From positions 97,768,701 through 97,832,700 of the forward strand of contig OX104134.1 of NCBI GenBank assembly GCA_944470555.2: a DNA stretch of 64,000 bases, given 5' to 3'. Numbering within the stretch: position 1 is the first letter of the stretch; each line of letters starts with the position of its first letter. The translations under genes were made by a program, and so were the position numbers. A model generated the notes under the pieces. It worked only from the letters and a program-made list of their open reading frames with translations. It was not told the origin of the DNA and made no database searches. The stretch is from Heterobilharzia americana. Lineage: Eukaryota; Platyhelminthes; Trematoda; Strigeidida; Schistosomatidae. This document shows positions 1 to 11,059 of this stretch, piece after piece.

Positions 1-900
1 AGAAAATGCTGATAATTTCACACATACTTCCCAAAATGACTGCAAATTTTATGGTAATATACATCTATAAAGACCTGATGGTGATTCTCTCCCATGGCAA
101 GATGAACTAAAGCTTACTGAATATACAGCATCACCCAAAAATCCCTTGAATAACTTCAGATGTTGACTTACGTCAATGCACCAATAAAAATGAGGATAAC
201 CTATTTCTAATTCCAGTTAACCAACGGTAGACTGCTATTGAAATCCTCTTAGTTTTACAATGTTGCCAACAAATGGTTCAAATTTATGTTTAAAAGCAAA
301 TCGATGAGATGAAATTCAATTTCTCAAGTTCTTATTCTTCACAATATTCTTTTCTGTTGTCTTCTCCGTCATCAGTATAAAACAACCTTTTTCATTATTT
401 CGTAGTAGACGGTTCAAGCATCTTGATGATGGTGATCATGATGAGTTATACAAATCTTGGCAAATAACCATACTTAATCCAAATAATAAATGTTTAATTT
501 AACCGCTTTTCATTGATAGATGTTATACACAGTTGTCTAGTAACTACATTACTGATAAAATCATGTGAGTTAACATCAGTCAACAGAATTATCTTAATAT
601 ACTTAAATGATAATTGAATTTGAATAAAAAGCTGCTTCATAACACCTTTCGAACCAGTGACTCACTGATTACCACCTCAGTGCCCTGACAACTGGGCTAT
701 GCGGTTCACTGACTTACCAAATTCGAATTTTAACTCCCTCATAATGACCTTTATCTTTTCTTATTGTACAACAGGCTGTGACACATCTTGTGTTTCATAA
801 TTTAACACACACAGTAAGCTCTCTTAAGTCATTCTTTAATAACTGTATCAATGAACGTTCAGGAGGACTTTGCAGAAGTCACCTTACACTTCTTTTTAAA
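1..900. other. AT-rich non-coding sequence
   Basis: No reading frame with protein-like composition, no recognisable mobile element and no RNA gene are visible. A short stretch around 650-720 has a loosely tRNA-like look, but it lacks a clear pair of A and B boxes, so I do not annotate it. Confidence 0.5.
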
Positions 901-955
901 CTAAACTAAGTAGTTATATCTATGAAAAATTTGTGCATTTTAGAGCGAATCAATT

Positions 956-1163
956 GTATTAGAAATATATTTACTTAATGAATGTTTACACACAATGATG
1001 TTATTTAGTTTTGGCAATATTTCGAGCATAATCACTGCTTGTGATCACACCAATTGTTGGAATTATTATGAAATAATTCCATCCATCTATCCATCGAAAT
1101 ATTATCAAAACTAAATAGCACCATTATGTGTAAACACTCACTAAATAAATATATTTCTAATAC
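956..1163. repeat. Foldback (inverted repeat), about 72-bp arms
   Basis: The left arm (956-1027) and right arm (1092-1163) are reverse complements with nine or so mismatches and no obvious gap, separated by 64 bp. The right arm ends directly against the nonamer ACTAAGTAG (1164-1172), and the same nonamer occurs at 905-913 on the left, 42 bp outside the left arm. This could be a MITE-like element with a weak target duplication or a simple inverted duplication. It has no coding capacity. The arms are read directly from the sequence; the mobile-element interpretation is inference. Confidence 0.75.
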
Positions 1164-1172
1164 ACTAAGTAG

Positions 1173-2680
1173 GTTCACACGTAGAGTAAATAGACAAAAA
1201 TAGGCGTATATGAGACCTTAGTTAATTCCATAGCATAGCATCATCTACAAAGTGAACCGTTCTTTATAAGACGCAATATTATTCCTACCCCTGGAGCTTT
1301 TTAAAGACAAAACACCAAATTTGAAGATAACTAAAAGTTGTCATACAAATTCATCGCACTAGCAGGTTGAATTCAAATGACTAACTATACCAAGATCTTA
1401 TATGTCCTGCTTAAAAATACAACATACTCTGATTTACGGGGTTAGATGTTGTTAGTGAAACCTATTAAGTCTAAGATGAAAGGAAAAAAAACTGTTAAAC
1501 AAGGTCAAAGAGACTTAACATATGAAGTAGGAGGTAATAGTAAAAAAGGATGGAGAAAGTGTAGTAGAGAGCGGTGAAGATAACTGATGATGGTTAGTGT
1601 GGATTAAGTTCTCTTCGAGGTATAGCATGGTATGCTCTGAGACTATTATTATCTTCTTACGCGACTGTTATGTCACATCGAATTGTTCGATAAAGAAGTT
1701 TACATAAGGCGGACAGGCTAGATTTATAAAAACATTGAATATGTGTGTATTCAAATCAGCATGAACCATTTTTACCAACCTGATGAGATGTAGTGTCTAG
1801 TTAGAAAAATCAATTCAATCTTATCAATAAATCATCATAAACCAAACTTTAACCATCTAAAGAAGTATTGATAAGACTGACCAACTGTTAAGTAACTGTA
1901 TTTGCCAATTTAGTGTAAGTTCGTATTGTGATTTCTTCTATGTATTAGACACTGCCTACTAACCATTACCAATTTAATATCTTATCAATAATTAAAACAA
2001 GAGGCTCATCTCGATATCTGCATACATGTTGCGAGTTATGTCTCATGCGTAGGAGTGTTGTCCAGTATGCGTAGGTGGAGAATAGGTCGTAGTGACTAGA
2101 TGATACAAGGTTGTGGTATTCAAGAAAAAAACAATCCCCTGATTTTCACCCAAAGGTTTTATCATGTGGAACTGCATACTTTGTGAATCAACTTGAAGTA
2201 TAACAAACCTCTGTTAAATATGTATATTTGAAAAAAGGTTTCCAATTAGTTTTTCAAACAAGAACTGATCTTTCTTCTCTTAAACCCAATCCTTTTATGT
2301 GAAGAAATGTTTTTATCACAGAAATATAGGTTAAGAATTTTTGCCGTCAGTGGAATTTTTGTTTCTGCATTTTATTTTTCGTGTTAAATCTATGTTTTAT
2401 TCGCTTACGAGAATTCGACTTTAAATCATCTTGCAACTGATATTTCCCTATCTGATTTCAAATCGTTAACTGCTATGATTCTTTGTGGATAATGTTGTAT
2501 TGTCCTTTGTTTTGGTGTATTTCTGTTTGTTGTCAGCCTTTTTATCACCGTTTTTTATTATTTCTCACATTGTTTGGTGAATATTTCTGTTACAACTCAA
2601 TGAAACCTTACCTAACTACCTAGTGACCATGTAGTAATAGTGAGATACCTATAACAAGATATTATTTATTACAGATTGAT
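1173..2680. other. Non-coding sequence, nothing recognised
   Basis: AT-rich sequence with only short, composition-driven reading frames. No transposon protein motif, tandem repeat or RNA gene was seen. Confidence 0.45.
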
Positions 2681-2682
2681 GT

Positions 2683-2800
2683 CAACTGGAAAAGCACTGA
2701 AAACCTGGAAGCACTGGAGAGCTGTTTCGTCCTAGTGTGCAACTGTTCAGCAGTTCGCACCCACCAACGTACCAGGGATCCATCCTATCTCAGTCAAGTG
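2683..2800 (-). mobile_element. SINE fragment (body only)
   Basis: The stretch containing GAGCTGTTTCGTCCTAGTGT and CAGCAGTTCGCACCCACCAA matches, with substitutions, the bodies of the SINE-like copies at 36035-36195 and 55345-55530. The tRNA-like head seen in those copies is missing or too decayed to recognise. Orientation is taken from those copies, whose tRNA-like head reads on the minus strand. Similarity to the schistosome SM-alpha type of tRNA-derived SINE is my inference from memory of the family. Confidence 0.5.
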
Positions 2801-3790
2801 TCATGATGAGCATGTTGCCTTCCAGATAATTGGCTGGTATTCAACTTTTCACCATATCCCGATTCCGTCAACTAGAAATATAGTCCGACCGTCATCGAAT
2901 GCCATAGATGAGTATTTGTCCTAATATCTGACTTATTTAAGAAATTCAGGAGACCCTCTTGAGGTAACTAACTAAAGAAAGAGGATATCTGCTCTGCTTT
3001 CTTATTGCGGTTTAATAAAATACTTCAGGTACTACTGAATGACTTTTGAAACGCCTACATTTTTCCAAAACGTGACTTACTTATTCGTCTAAAATGTCAC
3101 TTTTTTTAAAACAGCATTGTAATGACAAGGGTTACCATTTTCAAAATTGCTATTTCACTCTTTCCAGTAGCCAAATGGCAATTGCATTTATGCATAAAGG
3201 TTTATTTGAGAGCTATCCAAGACATTCGGAATGTGTTATACTCAATAGTGGATAAGCTACATGAGAAATGAGCTTTATTGATCATTAAACCACACCTGTA
3301 GTCATGTATAAAAGTGAACAGAATTGTAGCTGAAATATGTTCATGAGCGTTGACTACACAAACTGAAATATTTGTGCATTTATTTTGCTGGTTTGTAGGC
3401 AACTGTTTAGTTTGAAAATACTCTTAATCACAAATTAACAATAGATATGAGATCGAAAAAATCAAAGAGTAACTGGAAATTTGTTAGTCTTGACTTGGTA
3501 CTTTTTTGAATTACCTGTGCTTCGTCACGGCGTCAGATCAAATGACTTCAGCTATTATGATTACTAGCTTACTATAATTTACTTATTCGGCATTCTAGGG
3601 TGGCTGGTTGTGAGAACAACTGTCTATATGTTGGTCACCTTTCTGGAAATCACTCTTTTATATGACATACAGGTACTTGTCAGACACCATTTCCAGAATA
3701 TGCTTCCCTCATTTATTTGACAGGAAATTAGCCACCACTTAGTTGATCAAGTAGAAAGTGAAGTTAGACATTGTACTGCGAAGTGACCTT
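2801..3790. other. Non-coding sequence, nothing recognised
   Basis: The minus-strand 66-codon frame at 3202-3402 has no domain and low complexity composition, so I treat it as chance. No other feature is supported here. Confidence 0.45.
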
Positions 3791-3794
3791 ATTT

Positions 3795-3910
3795 CAGAAA
3801 TATGGACCATTGGGTTTCGACTCGCTAGCTCAGTGGTAACATGCCAAAAGCCAGAAGCGACGTTCTTCAGTTAAAACATGCAAACAGAGGTTAATTACCA
3901 CTGACGAGTC
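3795..3910 (+). mobile_element. SINE fragment (tRNA-like head)
   Basis: The sequence around TAGCTCAGTGGTAACATGCC reads like a polymerase III A box. The reverse complement of the preceding bases (ACCCAATGGTCCATATTTC) recurs at about 55500-55520 next to the SINE copy there. The piece is therefore the head of a tRNA-derived element in plus orientation. A clean B box is not visible, so transcription from it is unlikely. Confidence 0.45.
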
Positions 3911-4720
3911 ACAAAATAGGAAAAAATAGCTGTTAGGTCCTGTCTATCTTTCAAAAATTCTCCAGCTGATGTCGATTCGTAATGAAAACAGATTATGAAT
4001 TTGCTTTCCAGTCTGTAAACCGTCAAGATGGAATGAGTGGAAAACACAAAACATTCGCTTTATGCATTCGAAGAACATAAATTTGCATAAATTTTGTACA
4101 ATTAGGGTATGACTAGGTTCATGAATAAATGTTTACAACTACTACATGCTAGGTGTTACCTCTTACCTCAATTCATAATAGATACCTACCAGATGAAGTG
4201 AACATTTATCCACTGGTTATAAATAACGGACTGTATTTTGTCCGTAAAGTAATCAGGCAAATGTTTAAACAAGTCACTTTCCATTTACCTCCTTTGTCTG
4301 CGCTTACTGTCTCCTCATAGGACAGTTCGTAGGTCACACTGTTTGTGTGTTTAACTCTGAAATTATCTATTCATTTAATAGCATAACATTATTATTATTA
4401 TTACTATATATTATTATTGCCAAAGCAAACAGTTCTGTACTGCTAACACAGTGGTTGGAAATACGGTTTACTGGACGTTCAGGCGGAAGTTCGACCGTCT
4501 TAGCATTTATCATTAAAGATGGGGAAAAACAGTAGGAAATTTGTTCATTTATCATAATAAAAAGGATATTAGTAATGACAAAGTGAAAATAACGGTGATT
4601 TGATAACAAACTGCTTAAACTGTTTGTCATGCAGAGCAATGAGGAAAGACATAGAGAATAAGAGAAAATAAGTATGGTTCCCCTGGTGAATAGTTTGAGT
4701 CTACTTATAAACCATTTACT
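3911..4720. other. Non-coding sequence before retrotransposon A
   Basis: AT-rich sequence with a small ATT repeat near 4387-4415. The overlapping short frames at 4347-4723 on both strands are low-complexity and show no domain. The bases at about 4709-4724 resemble those at 8648-8663 (12 of 16 positions), which may be a decayed target-site duplication of the element that follows. Confidence 0.45.
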
Positions 4721-5399
4721 CAACCGATAGCTGCTACCTTAACGTGGTGGTCTGGCTTGCATATCACAATGACCCAACGAGTTATGCTGGTGGAATACTT
4801 GTTCCCTCGGGGTCCTACCATACCAGGAAGGTCTGTTGGATAGTGGTTAGACGAAAAACAGTTACCGTTGTGGTGTAAATCACTACACTATGATGGGGGT
4901 CTGAGGGGGATGTCGCACTGCTGTTAACTGGATGGGGTGTGACAGCAGTAAGGTGTTTCCCTTGGATGACCAGCAGTGTGATGCTGATATTGCCTTCTCA
5001 GAGGAGGAGGAGGGGGTTAGAAAAGGTCTGCCCCAAAAATAACACACTCCACGGTCTGCCGGGCCAGCGGTGTTGGTTCATTTGTCGTTTCTTTGCTACC
5101 ATCCAGCCCCTAAACAACAAAAGTTCAAAACAACCATACACAAAAGGCTATGTATGACTGGCCTCAAGCAGATGTCCGATGGGCTCTGCGGTCACATAAA
5201 TCTCTTTCAGGTACCCTAAGAAGAAATAGCCTTCCACGGTGTGGGCAGCCGGGAAGTATCAACTGCCCTCACAACTCTGTCAGCACTCAAGTTTCCTCAG
5301 ACTTCTATCCACCTCCCCTATCATTAACTCCTAATCTTCCTTCATGTCTCTTAACTAACGATACTACATCATCTTCAATTTCTCCTAGCTCTGCAGCCT

Positions 5400-6573
5400 T
5401 TGACAACGAGCATCCTTGGTCTCCTTAAACCACGCCCCAAATTACATATTGGAGCCTTCAATGTCCGCACCCTCCGTCAAATCGGTCAACAGGCTTCATT
5501 GGCGAAGAATCTAGCAGCTCGGGGCATGGATGTGTGCTGTGTTTGTGAAACACGCATACAGGACTCAAGTGTTGTCATTCACCTAACATCTCCCAGCCAA
5601 TCTGGTAAATCCACATAATTCACCCTTCAAGTTTCTGGAGATCCGACAGCTAGCTCTCGTGGTCTTGCAGGTGTAGGCATAGCATTAGACACTAGGGCAG
5701 AAAGCTCACTACTAGACTGGATCCCAGTTGACAGTCGCCTCTGTGCTATGAGGCTGAACGGCACAGTGAGAACTAAAAGGAATAGTGAGACTCGCCGTTG
5801 TCTTTTAGTAATTCCTGCCTACGCACCCACTGACTGTAGTTCGGATGAAGTGAAGGATGAGTCCTACCCGTAAACTGTATAGCCTCCTCCCAAGAGCCAA
5901 AAGTTCGGACGTGGTGGTTGTTGCAGGTGACTTCAATGCACAGGTGGGTAGGCTGAGTCAGGCAGAAAGGCACTTAGGTGGGACTTTCGGAGTCTTGGCT
6001 GAACGTACCGATAACGGTGATCGCCTACCACAACTATGCTCAAATAACCACCTATTTTTGGCTAGCACAAATTTCAGACATAAAGAAAGACACTGTCTGA
6101 CGTGGCATCCACCAACCTCAACTCAGTGGTGGACACAGGTAGACCAAATTGCTATTAGTCATCGCTGGAGAGGATCGGTGGAAGACTGCCGTTCCTTCTG
6201 GAGTACGTGTTTAGATAGCTACCACGAGTTGGTCCGAACGTGTATATGGCTGCGTCTCAATGGACGTAGAAAAAATTTGGCAACAAAACCACTACGAGTG
6301 CTGCTGGAAAACGGAAACACCAAAGCCATGTTCAGTGAGAAGTTGGCTAGACAGTTATCGGAACGGAACACCATCACTCATCCAGAAGAAGCTTGGTGCC
6401 TTCTTCAGTCTGCTGTAAAAGCAGCGCTGAAGACTGTAACCGACTCCGAAACAGTTGCTAAAAGGAGCCAGTGGATATCAGCAGCTTCTTCCGAACTAAT
6501 GCATGCACGTGAACGTATACCTGCAGGCTCTGAGTACAATGAAGAGCAAACACAACTTCAAAGTAGACTGTGA
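5400..6573 (+). pseudogene. AP-type endonuclease region of retrotransposon A
   Basis: The N-terminal domain of a non-LTR retrotransposon polyprotein, which nicks target DNA to prime reverse transcription. It opens with LHIGAFNVRTLRQIG (about 5440-5490), the classic start of these endonucleases, and continues with CETRIQD. After a frame change it continues with VVVAGDFNAQVGRL (about 5918-5955), which carries the conserved Asp-Asn pair, and then VDQIAISHRW. A TAA at about 5616-5618 and a frame change between about 5620 and 5857 break the first part. An in-frame TGA at 6571-6573 separates it from the linker at 6610-6804, which continues in the same frame. Only the intermediate frames and stop codons stand in the way of a continuous protein, so this is a decayed copy rather than a host gene. 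Confidence 0.85.
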
Positions 6574-6609
6574 AAAAGTCTACGTAATGATCACGAACAG
6601 TGGTGGGCA

Positions 6610-8250
6610 ATGATGGCTAAAGACATGGAAAAGGCAGTAGCAACTGGTAACCGTAGACAGTTATTTAGACCTATTAAGGAAACTGGGGGGAAAAGGTCAA
6701 CTGCAGTTAGTGAGACATTAGCTGAGAAAGACGGATCTGTGGTTCACTCGCAGAAGGGACGACTAGAACGATGGGCACAACACTTCGAGGAACAGTTTGA
6801 CTAGCCTCCAGCCACCATTACGTTGCCCGCTATCCAGTCGGATCCTGAATGGAACATTGAGACAGGCCCCCCCAACACTCGCAGAAGTCGAGAAAGCAGT
6901 AGGTAACCTGAAACGAGGAAGGGCAGCAGGACCAGATGGACTACCTGCTGAGGCATACAAGAATGGTGGTAGAGTGCTCTTAGTCAGGTTAACGGAAGTG
7001 TTAGCTAGTATATGGGAATCAAATACGATCCCCTCTGACTGGTCTAAATCACTGATTATTCCAGCCTTCAAGAAAGGCGAGAAGTCCTCTAGTGATAACC
7101 ATAGAGGAATCTGCCTGACGAACATAGTTTCCAAGATTCTCGGTTCTATAATTCTCCGACGCATGAGTGGAGCTCGGGAAAAGCAAGCCTGAGAAAACTA
7201 GGCAGGCTTTAGACCCGGCCGTGGATTTATCGACCAAATATTCACACTACGCCAGGTTCTGGAACATAGGCATGCCTACCGACGCCCAACACTAGCTGTA
7301 TTTCTAGACCTGAAGGCGGCATTCGACTCCGTTGGTCGAGAAGTCTTATGGAAATGTCTCTCACTGAAAGGCGTGCTGAGTGGGTACATCACCTTATTGA
7401 AGGCTCTCTACTCGAACACTTGTGGGCGTGTTAGAGCCTGTGGTGAGATGTCTGGGGATCTATGTTTGTCAAGTGGTGTCCGTTAACGGTGCCCACTGTC
7501 TCCATTCTTATTCAATTTTATCAAAGATATTCTCTTGTCATCTGATTACACAGAGGTTGACCTAATCTCAGGAGAATTTCCATTAGACCTAGAATATGCA
7601 GATGACATTGTCCTGTTAGGTGAAGACGCTGACAAGAAGCAGAGTCTTCTGAACACTTTGAGTAGCAATTTGAGAATGTTTGGGATGCCTTTCTCACCAC
7701 CTAAATGAAAACTGTTGCTCCAGGATTGGTCTTCAACGGTGCCCCATCACGGCTAAGAATAGAGAGTGTTATGGTTGAATATGTCGACCACTTCACTTAC
7801 CTGGGAAGTAGGATCAGCCTTGCCCTGGTAGCTCAGTGGCCGATGAAATCTCTGCACGGATACAAAAAGCTCAGTTGGCTTTTTCCTACTTACGCCACCT
7901 GTGACGCCACCGCGGCGATATCCGATTGTCTATTAAGGGTCGCGTGTACTGCACAGCAGTCCACTCTGTTCTACTGTATGGCTGTGAAACATGGCCATTG
8001 AAAGTGGAGGATACAAAAAGGCTTCAGGTGTTTGACCACCATCGCCTTCGTATTGTAGGCCGTATTCCGTGGTGTCACCACGTGAGTAACGTAGAAGTCA
8101 GGCGTAGAGTTTTAGGGAGTAGAGGTAAATCAGTTGACGAGGTTATGAACCTTCATCAACTTAGATGGTTGGGACACGTACTACGTATGCCTAGTCACCG
8201 ATTGCCTTGTCACACAATGTTGGCTGAGGTGGGTCCAGGCTGAAAAAAGT
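6610..8250 (+). pseudogene. Reverse transcriptase region of retrotransposon A
   Basis: The linker (6610-6804) is followed, after a frame change, by RT motifs in order. RAAGPDGLPAEAYK lies at about 6918-6960 and SDWSKSLIIPAFKKGEK at about 7036-7083. After a stop near 7190 come AGFRPGRGFIDQIFTLRQ and FLDLKAAFDSVGREV (about 7300-7345), then the catalytic box YADD at 7595-7606. The C-terminal part, in yet another frame at 7926-8243, reads VLLYGCETWPLK and QLRWLGHVLRMP, typical of RTE-type elements. At least four frame changes and several stops are present. The YADD box itself is intact, but the protein as a whole cannot be made from this copy. Confidence 0.88.
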
Positions 8251-8626
8251 CTGGAGGTGGCTAAAACATGGCACCAATGCATGAAGTCTCTGGCTGTTGG
8301 TTTGAGCCATGTGGAGCTATGGAGACTAGGTGGTTGGGGTCTGCGGGACAAGAGAAACCAGTGGTTTGAGACTGTAGGTGATATGGCTCAGAACCGATGT
8401 CAGTGGTGCAGATGTAAACATCCATTATCCTCATCTTAACGACGCTATACCGAATCTCAACATTTTTCCATTCTTGCTTCCTGTCTTTTGGTACTTTAAA
8501 TTTCTTTTGACTGAATTTTCTTATCTTCATCTTACGCTTCACTGCCTTTTTACTTTGTGTATCGATATGAGATGTGGCAACTCGGACCGTTAGGCAGTAA
8601 TGCCTGGTCCTATGTTGATATCGATG

Positions 8627-8645
8627 ACGATGATGATGATGATGA
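8627..8645 (+). repeat. GAT trinucleotide tail of retrotransposon A
   Basis: A short run of GAT/GAC units directly follows the 3' end of the element, as expected for RTE elements, which end in short tandem repeats rather than poly(A). A related tail, with GATGATGATGATT, ends the diverged family A copy near 58180-58195. Confidence 0.7.
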
Positions 8646-8646
8646 C

Positions 8647-9825
8647 AAACCAATTAACAAACGGAATATGAGTAAACATATAAAAGCCATTCTGGTTAAC
8701 TGTTTGTGTTCAAGTGATCCTAGAAGGTTATATTTAGGAGCTGAGTCTGTCCCACTACATTGTTGATGAGTTCAGTGTCAAAGCACTGATATACTTTTGA
8801 GGCGTCTAGATTATTTCTGTCCAACTATTCAAGCCGATTACTAATCAGTACCAATGACACTAAACTACTCATTTCATACAGTAGCATATTTCATTGCAAT
8901 TTGACTCTTCTCCATTAAGGATTAAAACCTGTCTACTCTACTTTCCATTCTGATGTTATCATACACTTATTTTTCAGAACTGCCTAGATATTTAAAAACT
9001 ACTTGAGTTACGCACTAAACTGATAAAATGTAAAATTCCTGATTAATTTGAATGAGAGGAGTGTATGCTTACTTGTGTGTGTTTTAATCAAGTAGTATCC
9101 AGTGATAAGAATATTCCAAACTAATTGTTGATTTTTAGTCAATAAAAGAAATAGGCTTTATGACAAGACAATTTCATTTTTCGACGTCACTTTACATGGC
9201 ATTTTTTCTTCGAAGTGAAGTATGTTATTAACAGAACAGGTTTGCATGGCATTCACATGCATACTTGTGTACCTTGTGAAGAGTAATAGTGTTTTTTTTG
9301 TATCTCTAACATATTCATATTCGCGAACAATTTTAAAGACACATACCTTAATGTACACACAAACACACGCACACACACACACACACCAGCAGTCACTTGT
9401 GTCAGTGAAGACCCGTATATATATTGTCAGATGAATGCGTTCCTGGACAATAGTGTATTAAAAGGAGATGAATTACCTGAATGAAACCATAAGTAAATTT
9501 CAGTCATCTATATTTTTCGACTTAGTATATGAGATTGCTTATAAACAGTTTTTCTATCTCAGATTAAGTATTAAAAAAAGAGAAATACTCTAAACTTACT
9601 TTTAAAAACTTCGAATGATGAAAGCTTATTTTTAAATTAAGCTGATTACAATAAAATTTAATGATGGAACTCGACAACAACAACAACATGTAGATTTATG
9701 CACTAAGTAATCAACCCCCCATGTTGTGTGAAGGTTTATTACACCAACTGGATTATCAAGCCTCAGGAGGCGGAAACAGTGGGGGGGGGGGGTCAAATGG
9801 ATAATCCATTGGTTTAAAGTTTACT
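8647..9825. other. Non-coding sequence with CA repeat and G run
   Basis: No gene is supported. A CA-type microsatellite lies at about 9352-9387, and a homopolymer of twelve G residues at 9781-9792 sits 45 bp upstream of the family B insertion site. The overlapping short frames at 9158-9434 are driven by the CA repeat. Confidence 0.55.
9352..9387. repeat. CA microsatellite
   Basis: Imperfect run of CA dinucleotides interrupted by AA and CG units, followed by CAGCAGTC. Seen directly in the sequence. Confidence 0.9.
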
Positions 9826-9837
9826 AAATGAACCAGT
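9826..9837. repeat. Target-site duplication, left copy
   Basis: The 12-mer AAATGAACCAGT immediately precedes the first retrotransposon base and is repeated exactly at 10963-10974, directly after the TAA tail. It marks the insertion site of the truncated family B element. Confidence 0.9.
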
Positions 9838-10738
9838 ACTTTGAGAAGGCCTTTGATAGCGTCGACCGAGAAGTAATTTGGAAACTGCTTCAATACTACG
9901 GAGTACCGCAAACCTTTATCCGCCTCATTCAACAACTATATGAAGATGCCACATGCCAAGTAATCCACAATGGGAAGCTCAGTGATGCCTTTGAAGTGAA
10001 GACAGGAGTGAAACAAGGTTGCCTACTATCCCCCATGATATTCCTGATTGTGGTAGACTGGATCATGCAGCAAACAGTAGGCAGCGATAAGAGGGGGATA
10101 CACTGGACGACGGAAAAGAACCTAGAAGACTTGGATTTCGCCGATGACTTGTGCCTAATGTCACACAAACTTGAAGATCTGCAGGCAAAAACTAACAAGT
10201 TGATAGAAGAGGCAGGGTGGCGAAGACGGGACTTCAGGTGAATATAGAGAAGACAGAAGTGATGAAGATACCGCACCACCACCATCAACAACAACAACAA
10301 ACTCCAATCACCGTCAACGGGAGAAACTTGAAGGAAGTAACCTCCTTCACTTATCTAGGAAGGACTGTTTCAACTACAGGCGGGACGGACGAGGACGTCA
10401 AAGTGAGAATCGGAAAAGCAAGACAGGCGTTCATTAGCCTGAAACCAGTGTGGAGATCTTCTGCACTCAGCATGCGGAACAAGATACGGATTTTCAACAC
10501 CAACGTCAAGGCAGTGCTCTTGTATGGCTCAGAGACTTGGCGCGTCACGAAAGGTATTTCCAATAAACTACAGACATTCATCAACAACTGCTTACGCTGG
10601 CTCGTTACTGAAGATCAGATGGCCAGAAAAAATAAGCAACAAGGAACTCTGGGAACGAAGCAACCAAGAACCTATCACGCAACAAATATGCAGGAAGAAG
10701 TGGAGATGGATTGGCCATGCACTGAGAAGGCCGACTGA
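9838..10738 (+). pseudogene. Partial reverse transcriptase of family B element
   Basis: A fragment of RT starting at FEKAFDSVDREVIWKL (9840 onward). It carries GVKQGCLLSPMIF and the catalytic FADD box at 10137-10148, intact here. A 4-base insertion around 10214 (GGCAGGGTGGCGAAG where the other copy lacks GGTG) shifts the frame. The protein continues in the frame at 10217-10738 with LQVNIEKTEVMKIP, a His/Gln run, SFTYLGRTVS and the C-terminal IRIFNTNVKAVLLYGSETW. The endonuclease and N-terminal RT are missing, so the fragment is not functional. It has no start codon of its own: the ATG at 9828 belongs to the host target site. Confidence 0.92.
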
Positions 10739-10962
10739 GGACACCACGCGTCAGGCCAGTTGCTCGAGTGGAATCCCCATGGGAAGCGACGAGTTGGACA
10801 TCCAAGGGTGACATGGAGGAGGTCGTGCGAGGAGGAAATGAGAGCTTCTGGGCTGTCGTGGAACCAGGTTCAAAAGATCTCAGAGAACAGAGGTCACTGA
10901 AGGCGTGCTACTGAAGCCCTATGTTCCACTAGGAACCCAAGGGACTAATAATAATAATAATA
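9838..10962 (+). mobile_element. 5'-truncated RTE element, family B, with TSD and TAA tail
   Basis: The copy begins abruptly inside the RT coding region, at bases matching the minus-strand copy near 61940. It ends with GGAACCCAAGGGAC followed by a TAA repeat (about 10945-10962). Perfect 12-bp direct repeats flank it (9826-9837 and 10963-10974). 5' truncation, a simple-repeat 3' tail and a short target duplication are the hallmarks of target-primed reverse transcription by an RTE element, here of the Perere-3/SR3-like kind by inference. The near identity to the copy at 60.8-62 kb and the intact target duplication point to a fairly recent insertion. Confidence 0.95.
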
Positions 10963-10974
10963 AAATGAACCAGT
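10963..10974. repeat. Target-site duplication, right copy
   Basis: Exact repeat of the 12-mer at 9826-9837, abutting the TAA tail of the family B insertion. Confidence 0.9.
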
Positions 10975-11002
10975 GAAACAGCTAGCTTCACTCCGAGTTA
11001 CA

Positions 11003-11057
<55 letters not shown>
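11003..11057. repeat. ATT microsatellite
   Basis: About 18 uninterrupted ATT units, 30 bp downstream of the family B insertion. It lies outside the target duplication, so it is not this element's tail, although it could be a relic of an earlier one. Confidence 0.9.

Positions 11058-11059
<2 letters not shown>

Larger units (their letters stand above)
4725..8646 (+). mobile_element. RTE-like non-LTR retrotransposon, family A, near full length, broken
   Basis: This element of about 3.9 kb has the layout of an RTE/SR2-like retrotransposon: a 5' untranslated region (about 4725-5140), an endonuclease region, a reverse transcriptase region and a C-terminal domain, ending in a short GAT repeat tail (about 8627-8645). 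The length agrees with what is known of the schistosome SR2 type, but the family name is inference. The reading frame is interrupted by several frameshifts and stop codons, so the copy is dead. Diverged relatives lie at 25.4-27.7, 36.5-37.4, 48.0, 48.6-49.4, 49.5-50.3, 52.4-53.4 and 53.8-58.2 kb. Flanks at about 4709-4724 and 8648-8663 match at 12 of 16 positions, compatible with an old target-site duplication. Confidence 0.85.

Noticed and set aside
4367..4723. 118-codon minus-strand frame as a membrane protein
   Set aside because: It is hydrophobic through low-complexity AT-rich composition, overlaps a frame on the other strand and has no motif.
8261..8653. 130-codon minus-strand frame with a His run
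   Set aside because: It is the complement of the 3' end and GAT tail of retrotransposon A. The His codons come from the repeat.
10260..10300. HHHH and QQQQQ run as a vector tag or contamination
   Set aside because: The same run occurs in both family B copies at the same place in the RT protein, so it belongs to the element.
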